A stretch of 64,000 nucleotides of DNA from Nocardia huaxiensis (GCF_013744875.1 NZ_CP059399.1:4278001-4342000), one strand, 5' to 3'. Positions 35,421-43,683 are shown, numbered from the stretch's first letter. Notes: generated by a model not told the origin, from the letters alone. Translations and numbers: made by a program.

Positions 35421-36773
35421 ATGCAGCCACTCACCGAGAACACCGCCACCGGCAGGCATCCGTACGACTATTACTACCGTCCCGGCATGCCGCTGCGCCC
35501 GCCGCCACCGCGCGCCGTTCCCTCCGAACTCTGGTTCGAACCCCGAAAAGCCATGCTGGGCCCATGGATCGACGTGCGGCTCGAACCCGTCGACACCCCG
35601 CGCACCCGGCTCATGGCCGACCACCTGTGGCAGGGCGATGAACCCATGGACGCGGTGGTCGAATCCTTCCAGCGCATCGGCGTGACCAAGGGCCGCCGCC
35701 AGCTGAACGAGGCTCTCGCACACGGCATCGACAGCGTCACCGACCCGACCCCGGAACTGGTGAATCTCTGCACCCACCTGGACAATCCACCCGATTGGCT
35801 GGATCCGGACCTGTGGGAGTACGGCCGCCGCCGCTGGATCAATGTCTCCACCGCGGGCAAGCTCGCCATGGGCATCCAGGACTTCATGGGCACTTTCGTC
35901 GGCGCGGAGGTCGCCTCCGCCACCGGCGCGACCGGCCGGTTCGTCGACGACCCCTACCGCCGCAATCTCGAGACCACCGCCTGGTTCCGCAATGTCACCG
36001 CCCCTCGAGCCCTCGAACGCCGGAACCCGATCTTCGCCGACACCATTCGCGTGCGCCTCATGCACGCCCAGGTCCGCGCCATGCTCCGCCGCCGCTGGGG
36101 CGCAGCCCATTTCGCCGTGCACGGCAACCCCATCTCCAATGCCACCACCATGGGCGCCGCCGTCACCTTCGCCCTCAACCCCATCTGCTTCGACTATGTG
36201 CACGGCCGCCGCTGCGGCACCGCCGACCTCGACGCCGTCATGCACTACTGGTCGGGCATCGCCCACTACTTCGGCGTCGCCCCCGAACTCATTCCGCGTT
36301 CCGCTCGCGAGGGCATGGAGATGGCCGACTACATGGTCGCCACCGCCGGCGTCGCCCCCGAATGGACGGCCACCATGGCCACCGCCGCCACCCGCCGCTT
36401 CACCGACCGCACCGCCCTGGGCCGCCTGCAAATCGCGGCCACCGCACCGTTGTTCGCCGCCATGGCGTACTACAGCAGCGAGCCCCTGGTGCGCAGCCTG
36501 CTCACCGATACGCCACTGCGTGCGGTTCCGCTCCGCCCGCTGGTGCCATTGGTCGGTATCGCAGCGACCGCCGGAGTGCACCTGAGAGCCCTCGACGATC
36601 GACTACCGGGCGCCGCCCGCCGCATGAATCGCCGTGCCCGCCACATGGATCCGTTCGAACAGCGTGCCACCGCCGTAGCCGAATTCCTCGCAGCCCGCGT
36701 CGGCATCCGCGGCACCCCCTACGACCACCACGACAATTCCGCCGAGGACGCGGCGCGCTGCCCGGTGCGATGA
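35421..36773 (+). CDS. MpaB-type oxygenase family protein (DUF2236), second copy
   Basis: The 450-residue protein is a longer member of the same oxygenase superfamily. It shows IQDFMGTFVGAEVASATGATGRFVDDPYRR near residue 155, RLMHAQVRAMLRRRWG and AVHGNPISNATTMG, which fit the Lcp-type heme environment (Arg, Lys/His). It is probably co-transcribed with the gene before it, which it follows after 5 nt. Whether the two act as separate oxygenases or form a pair is not known. Confidence 0.8.
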   Translation: MQPLTENTATGRHPYDYYYRPGMPLRPPPPRAVPSELWFEPRKAMLGPWIDVRLEPVDTPRTRLMADHLWQGDEPMDAVVESFQRIGVTKGRRQLNEALAHGIDSVTDPTPELVNLCTHLDNPPDWLDPDLWEYGRRRWINVSTAGKLAMGIQDFMGTFVGAEVASATGATGRFVDDPYRRNLETTAWFRNVTAPRALERRNPIFADTIRVRLMHAQVRAMLRRRWGAAHFAVHGNPISNATTMGAAVTFALNPICFDYVHGRRCGTADLDAVMHYWSGIAHYFGVAPELIPRSAREGMEMADYMVATAGVAPEWTATMATAATRRFTDRTALGRLQIAATAPLFAAMAYYSSEPLVRSLLTDTPLRAVPLRPLVPLVGIAATAGVHLRALDDRLPGAARRMNRRARHMDPFEQRATAVAEFLAARVGIRGTPYDHHDNSAEDAARCPVR

Positions 36774-36785
36774 ACCCGGCAGCCG

Positions 36786-37136
36786 CTATCCCGTGCCGCC
36801 CGCCACCGCCAGATACATCACCATCAACGTGAACAGAAACCACCCGGCCCCCTGCCAGATCGGCCACGGCTTGCCGCCGCGCCACTGGCGGAAAGTGATC
36901 ACGAACGCGACGATCCCGCCGCCCAGCAAGACCAATGCGGGCCCCAGCCCGACCACCAGCCGCGACGCGGTATCGCACCGCATGTTCTCGGCATCCAGGC
37001 ACTCCTGCCGCGACGCCGCCCATACCAGCGCCGCAGCCATCACGATCCCGGTGAGCGCGATGACAGCAATGACGTACCGCGCGGCCCGCCGAAACGTGGG
37101 CGGATCGTTCCACCGTTTCTCGACATCATCGACCAT
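36786..37136 (-). CDS. Small membrane protein
   Basis: The 116-residue protein has three membrane segments (about residues 20-42, 60-80 and 92-112). Between the first two lies a short loop with two Cys (ECLDAENMRCD). No family is recognised. ATG 37136 has a GAGGAGG ribosome site. A SigF-type promoter sequence lies 24 nt before the start, which hints at stress control. Confidence 0.7.
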   Translation of the reverse strand: MVDDVEKRWNDPPTFRRAARYVIAVIALTGIVMAAALVWAASRQECLDAENMRCDTASRLVVGLGPALVLLGGGIVAFVITFRQWRGGKPWPIWQGAGWFLFTLMVMYLAVAGGTG

Positions 37137-37160
37137 CGACCGGCCCTCCTCGCCGCGGAA

Positions 37161-37184
37161 GTACCCACTCGAGCGGATACAAAC
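37161..37184 (-). promoter_or_regulatory. Candidate SigF-type promoter
   Basis: Read on the reverse strand, GTTT is followed after 14 bases by GGGTAC. This fits the GNNT-N14-16-GGGTAY consensus of SigB/SigF-type sigma factors. Confidence 0.5.
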
Positions 37185-37290
37185 ATCATGATCGGTGTGC
37201 GAGGCCGGGGGTTCCAGGGGCAGCCCCGGTCGGCGGCTGGGTGAAGATATTGCCTGGTTGGGGGGTTGGCGTGCGTGAGAGCATCGGGGC

Positions 37291-37932
37291 ATGCCGCACG
37301 TCGTATCCGTCCTGCCCGCATTCATGCTCGCGTGTCTCGTGCTGGCCGCGATTCCCGGTCCGGCCACCGCGTTGTTCCTGCAGCGGTCGGTGCGGGATGG
37401 CCGCGCGGCGGGGCTGGCGGCCGTGGCGGGGAACGAGATCGGCGTGTTCGGGTGGACGCTCGCGGGCGGAGCGGGGCTGTCCGCGCTGCTGGTGGCCAAC
37501 CGGGTGCTGAGTGTGGGCGTGCACATTCTCGGCGCGGCGGTGCTGATCTGGCTGGGTGTGCAGGCGTGGCGTGGAGCGCGCGGTGACGACGGATTCGGGG
37601 CGGCGCTGACCTCGGTGCTGCCGAGTGGGCGGACGCCGGGGTCGGCCTTCCGAGCGTCGCTGGTGTCCATCGCGGCCAACCCCAAGGCGGCGGTGTTCGG
37701 GCTGACGATCCTTCCGCAGTTCCTGCCGTCGGAGGGCCCGGTGCTGATGACGGTGGTCGTGCTCGCCGCGGTGCAGCTCGTGATCGATACCGCCTGGTGC
37801 GTGGGCGTCGTGCTGGCGGCCGACCGGGCCGGGAACTGGCTGCGGCGCACCGGCATTCGTCAGCGAATCGAACGCGTATTGGCGGCAGTGCTGGTCGGAC
37901 TCGGTATCGGTCTCGCGGCCGAAGCTCGCTGA
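37291..37932 (+). CDS. LysE/RhtB-family exporter
   Basis: The 213-residue protein has about five or six membrane segments and the N-terminal signature of the RhtB branch: AAIPGPATALFLQRSVRDGRAAGLAAVAGNEIG near residue 20. The C-terminal half has ASLVSIAANPKAAVFGLTILPQF. It would export amino acids or their derivatives. It is monocistronic and convergent with an SDR gene. Confidence 0.85.
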   Translation: MPHVVSVLPAFMLACLVLAAIPGPATALFLQRSVRDGRAAGLAAVAGNEIGVFGWTLAGGAGLSALLVANRVLSVGVHILGAAVLIWLGVQAWRGARGDDGFGAALTSVLPSGRTPGSAFRASLVSIAANPKAAVFGLTILPQFLPSEGPVLMTVVVLAAVQLVIDTAWCVGVVLAADRAGNWLRRTGIRQRIERVLAAVLVGLGIGLAAEAR

Positions 37933-37973
37933 GCCGGCGTGCAGCCTCGCGCACGGTACCGATTCGGCGTGGG

Positions 37974-38747
37974 TTAGGAAACTGCGCTCGTGTGTTCGGA
38001 AGTGGTGAGGAAGTCCGCGCCGCCCACATAGACGGTGTGGCCGGGTTCGGTGGGGAGGGTGGTGGCGTCGGCGACGGCGGTGGCGAACTCCTCGACCGTG
38101 GGCAGCGTGCCCTGGTCGCGGCGGCCTGCCACGGCGTCGGGGTCGCGGCGTTCCAGCAGGCGCACGATGATGGTGCCGTCGATCATGTCGCCGGAGACGA
38201 CGGTGAAATTGACTGCGCGGTCGGTGAATTCGGGGATCAGCGCGCGCAGGGCATCCTCGCCCGCGCGCTTGCTGGCCGCGATGGGTTCGTAGCCGGCGGG
38301 AGCCGGGCGCACGGGGGAGAAGTGCGCCTGGTGACTGGTGACGAAGACGATGCGGCCACCCGCGGGTAGGTGGGGGAGCGCCAGCCGGGCCAGGCGGGTC
38401 TGCGCGTCGCGGTTGAGGAGCATGGCGTAGTCGGGGGCGGCATCGCGTTCCAGGCCGCCGGAAGCGTTGAGCACCAGGACATCCAGGCGGCCGAACTCAG
38501 CGACAACCGTGTCCACGAGCGCGTGGGCACTGCCGGGATCGGAGATGTCGGCCCCGGCGATGGAGGCGCTGCCACCGGCGGCCCGGATCTCGGCCATCAA
38601 TACCTCGGCGCGCTTGCGCTTCTCGCGGAAGTTGATGACGACGTGGTCGCCGCGCGCCGCGAGCACCCGGGCGGTGTCCGCGCCGATGCCGCGAGAAGCG
38701 CCGGTGATCAACACGATTCGTGATGGCGTGCGGGAGTCGTTGGTCAT
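37974..38747 (-). CDS. SDR-family oxidoreductase, divergent from HxlR gene
   Basis: The 257-residue protein has the cofactor loop TGASRGIGADTARVL near residue 16, an NASGG segment and LNRDAQTRLARL. The expected YxxxK appears as YEPIAASK, so the Tyr/Lys spacing is longer than usual (seven residues) and the active site may be altered. The substrate is unknown. An HxlR regulator is divergent at 38804 with a 26-bp palindrome between, which probably controls it. Confidence 0.82.
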   Translation of the reverse strand: MTNDSRTPSRIVLITGASRGIGADTARVLAARGDHVVINFREKRKRAEVLMAEIRAAGGSASIAGADISDPGSAHALVDTVVAEFGRLDVLVLNASGGLERDAAPDYAMLLNRDAQTRLARLALPHLPAGGRIVFVTSHQAHFSPVRPAPAGYEPIAASKRAGEDALRALIPEFTDRAVNFTVVSGDMIDGTIIVRLLERRDPDAVAGRRDQGTLPTVEEFATAVADATTLPTEPGHTVYVGGADFLTTSEHTSAVS

Positions 38748-38778
38748 ACGGGATCTCCACCCTCCTGAGTGCTTCTGA

Positions 38779-38804
38779 TTTAGAACCAATATGGTGGTTC
38801 GAAA
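38779..38804. promoter_or_regulatory. HxlR operator
   Basis: An inverted repeat TTTnGAACCA, six bases, TGGTTCnAAA covers the start codon of the HxlR gene and lies 31 bp before the SDR start. It has one mismatched pair. Confidence 0.65.
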
Positions 38805-39160
38805 TGAGAAGTGCAAACCGGCCGTCGACGGGTCGCGCGGATGCGGCGACCGCCCCGAAGCTCGCCACCATGGAGCTGCTCGGGCAGCGCTGGATGCTGC
38901 GGATCGTGTGGGAGCTCGAGCCGGGTCCGCTCGGCTTCCTGGAATTGCGCCGCCGAATGGGCAACTGTTCATCGAGCATGCTGTCGGTGCGGCTGCAACG
39001 TCTGGTCGAGACAGGGGTCTTGACCAAGAAACCCGACAAGTCATATGAAATGACCACGGCCGGAAGGGAACTCGCCCTCGCCCTGGCGCCCGTATGGCAG
39101 TGGTCGGAACGCTGGGCCGCCGACCTCGAACGCGCCGGCTCGGACGGGGACGACGCGTAG
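38804..39160 (+). CDS. HxlR-family transcriptional regulator
   Basis: The 118-residue protein is a single winged-helix HxlR domain: MELLGQRWMLRIVWELEPGPLGFLELRRRMG at about residues 24-55, then SVRLQRLVETGVLTKK and a wing SYEMTTAGREL. It probably represses itself and the divergent SDR through the palindrome at 38779-38804, which overlaps its own ATG. It is followed after 7 nt by a polysaccharide deacetylase gene. Confidence 0.87.
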   Translation: MRSANRPSTGRADAATAPKLATMELLGQRWMLRIVWELEPGPLGFLELRRRMGNCSSSMLSVRLQRLVETGVLTKKPDKSYEMTTAGRELALALAPVWQWSERWAADLERAGSDGDDA

Positions 39161-39167
39161 GAACGAT

Positions 39168-39890
39168 ATGAAACGCAAGCTCAGCGGCCGCAGGCTGCTC
39201 ATCGGCACCGCGCTTGCCGTGGTGGTGGCCATCCTGACCTGCTGGGGCCTGTACGTGCTGATGAATTCGCGCACCTATCAGGTCGCCGGGCGAATCGTCG
39301 CGCGCGTCGAGACCACCGAGAAGGTGGTGGCGCTGACCCTCGACGACGGTCCCACCGAGCGCACCCCGCAGATCTTGCAGGCGCTGGCCGACGCCGGCAT
39401 TCCCGCCACCTTCTATCTCATCGGCAGTGAGCTGGCCGCCCACCCCGAACAGGGCGCCGCCATCGCCCGCGCCGGGCACGAGATCGGCAATCACACCTAC
39501 AACCATCGCCGCATGGTCCTGGTCGGTCCCGCCACCGTACGGGACGAAGTCGAGCGCACCGACGCCGAGATCGCCGAGACCGGCTATCGGGGCCCGATCA
39601 CCTTCCGCCCGCCGAACGGCAAGAAGCTCTTCGCCCTGCCTCGATATCTGTCCGACCACGACCGGACCACCGTCATGTGGGATGTGGAACCCGATTCGGG
39701 AAAGTCCGCCACCGCCGACGAGATCGTGGCCGAGACACTGGCGCGAGTGCGCCCCGGATCGATCATTCTGCTGCACGCCATGTATCCCGCCGGCGACCCG
39801 TCGCTGGCGGCGATTCCCCGCATAGCGGCCGGATTACGGGCCGAAGGCTATCGCTTCGTCACCGTCTCGCGTTTACTCGCCGACAAGTGA
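39168..39890 (+). CDS. Polysaccharide deacetylase (NodB homology), membrane-anchored
   Basis: The 240-residue protein has an N-terminal membrane anchor (residues 11-32) and a NodB domain: LTLDDGPTE with the catalytic Asp pair, GHEIGNHTYNH with the zinc His, FRPPNGKK and VMWDVEPDSG, then ILLHAM. It would remove acetyl groups from a cell-wall sugar polymer outside the membrane. It begins 7 nt after the HxlR stop, so the two are probably co-transcribed. Confidence 0.87.
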   Translation: MKRKLSGRRLLIGTALAVVVAILTCWGLYVLMNSRTYQVAGRIVARVETTEKVVALTLDDGPTERTPQILQALADAGIPATFYLIGSELAAHPEQGAAIARAGHEIGNHTYNHRRMVLVGPATVRDEVERTDAEIAETGYRGPITFRPPNGKKLFALPRYLSDHDRTTVMWDVEPDSGKSATADEIVAETLARVRPGSIILLHAMYPAGDPSLAAIPRIAAGLRAEGYRFVTVSRLLADK

Positions 39891-39982
39891 GAATGACCGC
39901 ATGACCCGAGACTTGTGCGGTTGATCCAACAACCACATACACTGTCTGGGACGTAGTACAAATTCTGTGGAGAGGTGCCGTG

Positions 39983-40759
39983 ATGGGAGACCGGACGGTC
40001 GTCGCCGACGTTGCCGATGAACTGGCGCGTCGTGTGGCATCCGGGCAGTACGCGCCCGGTGGACTGATGCCGTCCGTTCGCCAGGTCGCGGACGAGTTCG
40101 AGCTCAATCGCGCTACGGCGCAATTGATTCTGGGCCGGCTGGAGTCCTACGGCTTCGTGGACGCCTACCGCGGCAAGGGCTTCGTGATCCGCGATGTGCG
40201 CGCCGAGGGCGGCGTGGATGTGTACCGCCGGCTGTTCCGGCTGTCCATGCCGGCGCCCGAGCTCGCGATGGAGATGTTCTCCAATATCGTCGACGAGGAG
40301 CGCGGCATCGCACTCGAGGCGCTGCTGGCCTATACCGCCGGTGAGCGCGGCGCCGAAGTCTCGGAGCTCAAGTCGGACATCGACGAGCTGGAGGCCCTCG
40401 CGCGTGGCGCGAGCCCGGACCCGTCGGCCATGCTCCGCATCGAACTGGGCCTGCTGCGCAAACTGCTGACCGCCCTGGGACATTCGGTGCAGCGCGCGGT
40501 GCTCAACTCCATCGGCGAGATGGTCCTCGAGGTGCCGGAGGCGGTCGAATCGTATTTCGCGGCCTCGCCGGATCTGCACGTGCTGGTGTGGCGGACGCTG
40601 GCCGCGGTGTGGGAATCCGACGGCGGACCGAGCCAGGCGCAGCTGGCGCTGTTCGAGGATCTGTTCGGCATGTACCACCAGAAGGTGGTCGCGCGCTTCG
40701 GCGAACTCATCGGCCTCGAGGAACTCGGCGAGGCGGCGCCGCACGCCGCCACCGCCTAG
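39983..40759 (+). CDS. GntR-family transcriptional regulator
   Basis: The 258-residue protein has an N-terminal GntR winged helix (PGGLMPSVRQVADEFELNRATAQLILGRLESYGFVDAYRGKGFVI, about residues 25-70). The C-terminal helical domain (about 85-245) is of FadR/FCD-like length, but the metal-binding His set is not obvious. The target genes are unknown. A GTG at 39980 adjoins the ATG at 39983, and GAGAGG lies upstream. Confidence 0.83.
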   Translation: MGDRTVVADVADELARRVASGQYAPGGLMPSVRQVADEFELNRATAQLILGRLESYGFVDAYRGKGFVIRDVRAEGGVDVYRRLFRLSMPAPELAMEMFSNIVDEERGIALEALLAYTAGERGAEVSELKSDIDELEALARGASPDPSAMLRIELGLLRKLLTALGHSVQRAVLNSIGEMVLEVPEAVESYFAASPDLHVLVWRTLAAVWESDGGPSQAQLALFEDLFGMYHQKVVARFGELIGLEELGEAAPHAATA

Positions 40760-40776
40760 CTGAGCCCTGCCGAAAG

Positions 40777-41064
40777 CTATAGGCCGATGGCCGCATTCAT
40801 GATGGTGCCCGCACTCGTCGCGATGATTCCGCCCACGAGTGCGCCGGCCACCTGCTTGGGAGCTTGCAGTGCGCTACCGCTCCACTTCTCCCAGGCGAAG
40901 CGGCCGCCCGCGTAGGTGATGGCAAGGACGCCCGAGAGCAGCACGAACCAGGTGAAATAGCGGACCAGCCGCAGGAGCTTGTCCGCTACCGGGGGCGTCT
41001 CGGGATCCGGGTTGAAGACCTGTGCCAGGAAGTCTGTCGTGCTGATGGCTGTAGTAATAAGCAT
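40777..41064 (-). CDS. Small membrane protein, pilin/TrbC-like hydrophobic profile
   Basis: The 95-residue protein has two membrane segments (about residues 32-52 and 72-93) linked by a basic/aromatic loop FAWEKWSGSALQAPKQ. The profile resembles VirB2/TrbC-like small proteins, but no signal peptidase motif or conjugation gene is nearby, so the resemblance is weak. It is the last gene before the 41-43.6 kb module. Confidence 0.55.
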   Translation of the reverse strand: MLITTAISTTDFLAQVFNPDPETPPVADKLLRLVRYFTWFVLLSGVLAITYAGGRFAWEKWSGSALQAPKQVAGALVGGIIATSAGTIMNAAIGL

Positions 41065-41144
41065 CTCGGCGCTCTTCCGCAGGAGGGGGTTCCTCTTCCG
41101 GGGTACCCGCCTCATGCGCTGGCGCGCAAGGAATTTTGCCCCGG

Positions 41145-41321
41145 CTAATCGACGTCGTTGTCGGCGGACAGGTACGCGATGGCGGCTAGATACTGCCGGC
41201 AGGCGAAGTGCTGATCGTGTGCGTGCAGGATGGCCCGGGCACTGCGATAGGTGAGGCCGCGTGGTTCGACGGCGCAATCGTCACCGGAAGTATCGGTGCG
41301 GGGGGCGAGCATCTGTGTCAT
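41145..41321 (-). CDS. Small protein behind a conserved operator (module gene 1)
   Basis: The 58-residue protein starts MTQMLAPRTDTS and ends YLSADNDVD. A helical segment, SARAILHAHDQHFACRQYLAAIAYL, fills most of it. No family is recognised. Its promoter contains the 12-bp-arm inverted repeat at 41377-41402 and a TAAACT -10 element. A 42-bp block around these recurs before the small gene at 43200. Both proteins have an A-x(5)-D-x-H motif with a helical end, so they may be distant relatives, but the similarity is weak. Confidence 0.55.
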   Translation of the reverse strand: MTQMLAPRTDTSGDDCAVEPRGLTYRSARAILHAHDQHFACRQYLAAIAYLSADNDVD

Positions 41322-41358
41322 GGGATGCCTCTGGCCGGGGGTGGATGGTGAGTGCACC

Positions 41359-41402
41359 GAGTTTATGGCCGTGAATCGTGCAGATGCAAGTGCATCTGCA
41401 CG
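41359..41402 (-). promoter_or_regulatory. Conserved promoter/operator block, copy 1
   Basis: A perfect inverted repeat with 12-bp arms, CGTGCAGATGCA and TGCATCTGCACG around AG, occupies 41377-41402. On the reverse strand a TAAACT -10 (41360-41365) lies downstream of it, so the repeat covers the -35 region. The segment 41359-41400 matches 43552-43593 at 34 of 42 positions without gaps. Confidence 0.75.
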
Positions 41403-41738
41403 GTCGATACGACGTGTCGGCCGGAGAATTTCCCCGTGTCGAGGAGGGTTTCGTCCTTTTCGGGGCGATTGTGACACCAGAGGCGCTGCCCCTGTGACGC
41501 CAGGGGTGTGTGTGCCGGTCACGTGACGCTACCTGATTCGCTCATAGTTGGCTCCGGGATGGGTATATCCCATGGTCGCTATCGGCAAAGAAGACCTACC
41601 GGTACGAAATGTCCGGTAATGTTTGCACATTCGCAGTGGTGATCAGCGCACCAAGATCAATGCTGTTGTGTTGCAAAGGATATGCAGGATAACTGCCATC
41701 GATGCGGGGCTACCTACGTGCTATCGTTCATGTTGCGG

Positions 41739-41774
41739 TTGCAACTGTAAGAACATCTGCAGGAACATTTGCAA
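41739..41774 (+). promoter_or_regulatory. Tandem half-sites before DUF397
   Basis: Three 12-bp units run TTGCAACTGTAA, GAACATCTGCAG and GAACATTTGCAA. The second contains ACATCTGCA, the exact right-hand half-site of the operator at 43573-43592. They end 45 nt before the DUF397 start. Confidence 0.55.
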
Positions 41775-41819
41775 GTACCTGGACCACCGTCTGCGGGCGG
41801 TACTGGCAAGGAGTCTGAA

Positions 41820-42050
41820 ATGACTGACACATCGGCAACCCGGATCGACCGCTCGGAACTGTCTTGGCGCAAGAGCACTTTCAGTAACCCCAGTGGTAAC
41901 TGCGTGGAAGTGGCGGAGCTCGCGAACGGCCACGTGGCCATGCGCAACTCGCGGGATCCGGAAGGTTCGGTCCTCATCTACACCCGCCCTGAGATCGATG
42001 CATTCCTGCGCGGCGCGAAGTCCGGAGAGTTCGACGACTTGGCACGCTGA
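41820..42050 (+). CDS. DUF397 domain protein
   Basis: The 76-residue protein is a DUF397 protein: LSWRKSTFSNPSGNCVEVAEL followed by HVAMRNSRDPEGSVLIYTRPEIDAFLRG. DUF397 proteins usually pair with an XRE-DUF5753 regulator; in Streptomyces such pairs (Scr1/Scr2, WhiJ-type) behave as interacting regulatory or toxin-antitoxin-like partners. Here it precedes the XRE gene by 89 nt, the reverse of the common order. It probably binds the XRE protein. Confidence 0.85.
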   Translation: MTDTSATRIDRSELSWRKSTFSNPSGNCVEVAELANGHVAMRNSRDPEGSVLIYTRPEIDAFLRGAKSGEFDDLAR

Positions 42051-42139
42051 GCGGTAGCATTGGCAATCGGCGCGGTGGTTCGCGACGTGCGGTTGTTGTG
42101 GTCCACTGCCGGCAAACCGAGCATCGGAGTGGACCCCTC

Positions 42140-43024
42140 ATGATCGCAGACCCTGTTGCCCACGGTCGGGCGGATCTTGCTGTCGCCGAACGTGGCCCGA
42201 CTGCCCTGCGGATCGCAGTAGGCAGCCAGCTACGAAAGTTGCGGGAAGAACGGAATATCACCAGGGAAGCCGCAGGTGAACACATCCGCGGTTCCCATGC
42301 CAAGATCAGTCGCCTGGAACTCGGGCGCACCGGATTCAAGGAGCGCGATATCCGGGATCTGTTGACGCTGTACGGCGTTGACGATCCCGGCGAGCGCGAC
42401 AAGATTCTCGAACTCGTGCGCCGAGCTAATCAACCCGGCTGGTGGCATCAGTTCAGCGACCTGCTGCCGCAATGGTTCGAGACCTACCTGGGGCTCGAGC
42501 ACGCGGCCAAATCCATTCGCACCTATGAGGGCCAGCTCATTCCGGGCCTGCTGCAGACAGTCGACTACGCACGGTCCATTGTCGCGTTGGGGCACGACGC
42601 GGACAGTGAGCGGCGGGTGTCGCTCCGGCGGCGCCGGCAGGAATTGCTGACTCGCGAAGGCGCACCGAGCTTCTGGGCCGTGCTCGACGAAGCCGTGCTG
42701 CACCGGCCGATCGGCGGCGCGACCGTATTGCGTGCGCAGATCATGCATTTGATCGACATGTCCCTGCTGCCCAATGTCACCATTCAGGTGCTGCCCTATG
42801 CGGCGGGCGGGCACGCGGCGGCCGGAAGTTCGTTCACCATGCTGCGTTTCGCGGAGCCCGAGCTGCCCGACATCGTGTACCTGGAGCAGCTGACGAGTGC
42901 GCTGTACCTGGATCGCCGCCAGGACCTGGAACTGTATCGACAGGTGATGGATCAGCTGAGTGTGCAGGCGGAGCCGCCGGAGCGTTCCCGCGCCAAGCTG
43001 AAGGAAATCGCCGACGCGTTGTGA
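42140..43024 (+). CDS. XRE-family regulator with DUF5753 domain
   Basis: The 294-residue protein has an N-terminal XRE helix-turn-helix (QLRKLREERNITREAAGEHIRGSHAKISRLELGRTGF, about residues 32-70) and a DUF5753 effector domain. The latter contains RTYEGQLIPGLLQTVDYARSIV and LPNVTIQVLPYAAGGH. This matches the Scr1-type partner of DUF397 proteins. It probably recognises the ATCTGCA-type sites that flank the module. A hairpin follows its stop (43035-43050) and a second at 43141-43175. Confidence 0.88.
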   Translation: MIADPVAHGRADLAVAERGPTALRIAVGSQLRKLREERNITREAAGEHIRGSHAKISRLELGRTGFKERDIRDLLTLYGVDDPGERDKILELVRRANQPGWWHQFSDLLPQWFETYLGLEHAAKSIRTYEGQLIPGLLQTVDYARSIVALGHDADSERRVSLRRRRQELLTREGAPSFWAVLDEAVLHRPIGGATVLRAQIMHLIDMSLLPNVTIQVLPYAAGGHAAAGSSFTMLRFAEPELPDIVYLEQLTSALYLDRRQDLELYRQVMDQLSVQAEPPERSRAKLKEIADAL

Positions 43025-43034
43025 TTCGCGGTGG

Positions 43035-43050
43035 GAGCCCTGCGGGGCTC
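43035..43050 (+). terminator. Short hairpin after the XRE gene
   Basis: GAGCCC pairs with GGGCTC across a 4-base loop, 10 nt after the XRE stop. No T-run follows, so its role as a terminator is weak. Confidence 0.35.
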
Positions 43051-43140
43051 CGCCGCGTCTCGCATGTGCTGCGTGAAATTAACAGTGCTGCATGAAATGC
43101 GCACGGAGGCAACGCAGCTGGGAACCGCGAGCCCCGAACA

Positions 43141-43175
43141 CCGAAATGGCCGCCGCGATCAACGGCGGCCTTCGG
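43141..43175. terminator. Hairpin between XRE and module gene 2
   Basis: GGCCGCCG pairs with CGGCGGCC around a 7-base loop, extended by CCGAA with TTCGG after a 2-base bulge. It lies between the convergent stops at 43024 and 43200 and could terminate both. Confidence 0.6.
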
Positions 43176-43199
43176 TATGTGAACCTCAGGTTCGGATAC

Positions 43200-43448
43200 C
43201 TACTGCCGAATGAAGCTGGAGGCGATTCGCCAGAACGCCTCGGGCTGCATCATGTGTAGATCCCAATCGTTCACCATGGCATGCGCTGTGGTGACGATCC
43301 TTTCGATATCGAAATCGTACCGAGTGGCCGCTCCAGTGGATTCGACCTGGCGGATTACGAAAGCGGTTGCCGTCTCTCGCGAATAGGTTTGGTCCGGCTG
43401 GTTTCTGTCGGCAAACCCGAGTCGGCTGAGGTTGATTGGCTGGTTCAT
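43200..43448 (-). CDS. Small protein behind a conserved operator (module gene 2)
   Basis: The 82-residue protein starts MNQPINLSRLGFADRNQ and ends EAFWRIASSFIRQ. Helical segments are likely in FVIRQVESTGAATRYDF and AHAMVNDWDLHMMQPE. No family is recognised. Its promoter block at 43552-43593 matches that of the gene at 41145. A longer frame on the same strand reaches 43644 but is less protein-like. The 5' untranslated region would be about 100 nt. Confidence 0.55.
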   Translation of the reverse strand: MNQPINLSRLGFADRNQPDQTYSRETATAFVIRQVESTGAATRYDFDIERIVTTAHAMVNDWDLHMMQPEAFWRIASSFIRQ

Positions 43449-43551
43449 TCGAACGCCCCTGACGCCAGGCCGACGGCAAACCGACGGCGTGGAATCGCCG
43501 GTGATTCACCGCACGGCTCTCTGGTTGTCCCCTATTGGTGCCTTGCACGAT

Positions 43552-43593
43552 GAGTCTATGACCGTGCTGTGCGCAGATGCAAGTACATCTGCA
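43552..43593 (-). promoter_or_regulatory. Conserved promoter/operator block, copy 2
   Basis: On the + strand GCAGATGCA, then AG, then TACATCTGC form an inverted repeat with one mismatch (43573-43592). On the reverse strand TAGACT serves as -10. The whole block matches copy 1 at 34 of 42 positions with identical spacing. Confidence 0.7.
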
Positions 43594-43683
43594 ACCTCGA
43601 ATATGTAGGGGGACCAGGGTTTTCGGGATGCCAAAAGTTTGCACGGCACCTCCGTAAGAGACGCCGTGCCGGATCCGCCGGAG

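Larger units (their letters stand above)
41322..41819. other. Noncoding region of the 41-43.6 kb module
   Basis: No convincing gene is present here. It holds the operator/promoter of the gene at 41145 and the degenerate TGCA-rich array before the DUF397 gene. A TTTGCACATTCGCAG stretch at 41627 and a TTGCAAAGGATATGCAG stretch near 41673 may be further weak sites. GC content is lower than in neighbouring genes. Confidence 0.5.

Noticed and set aside
40777..41064. Sign of an integrated conjugative element from the pilin-like small protein
   Set aside because: No integrase, relaxase, tRNA attachment site or other transfer gene is nearby.
41623..41823. Cys-rich small open frame before DUF397
   Set aside because: The Cys/Asn/Lys pattern comes from the 12-bp repeats; it has no ribosome site and overlaps the operator array.
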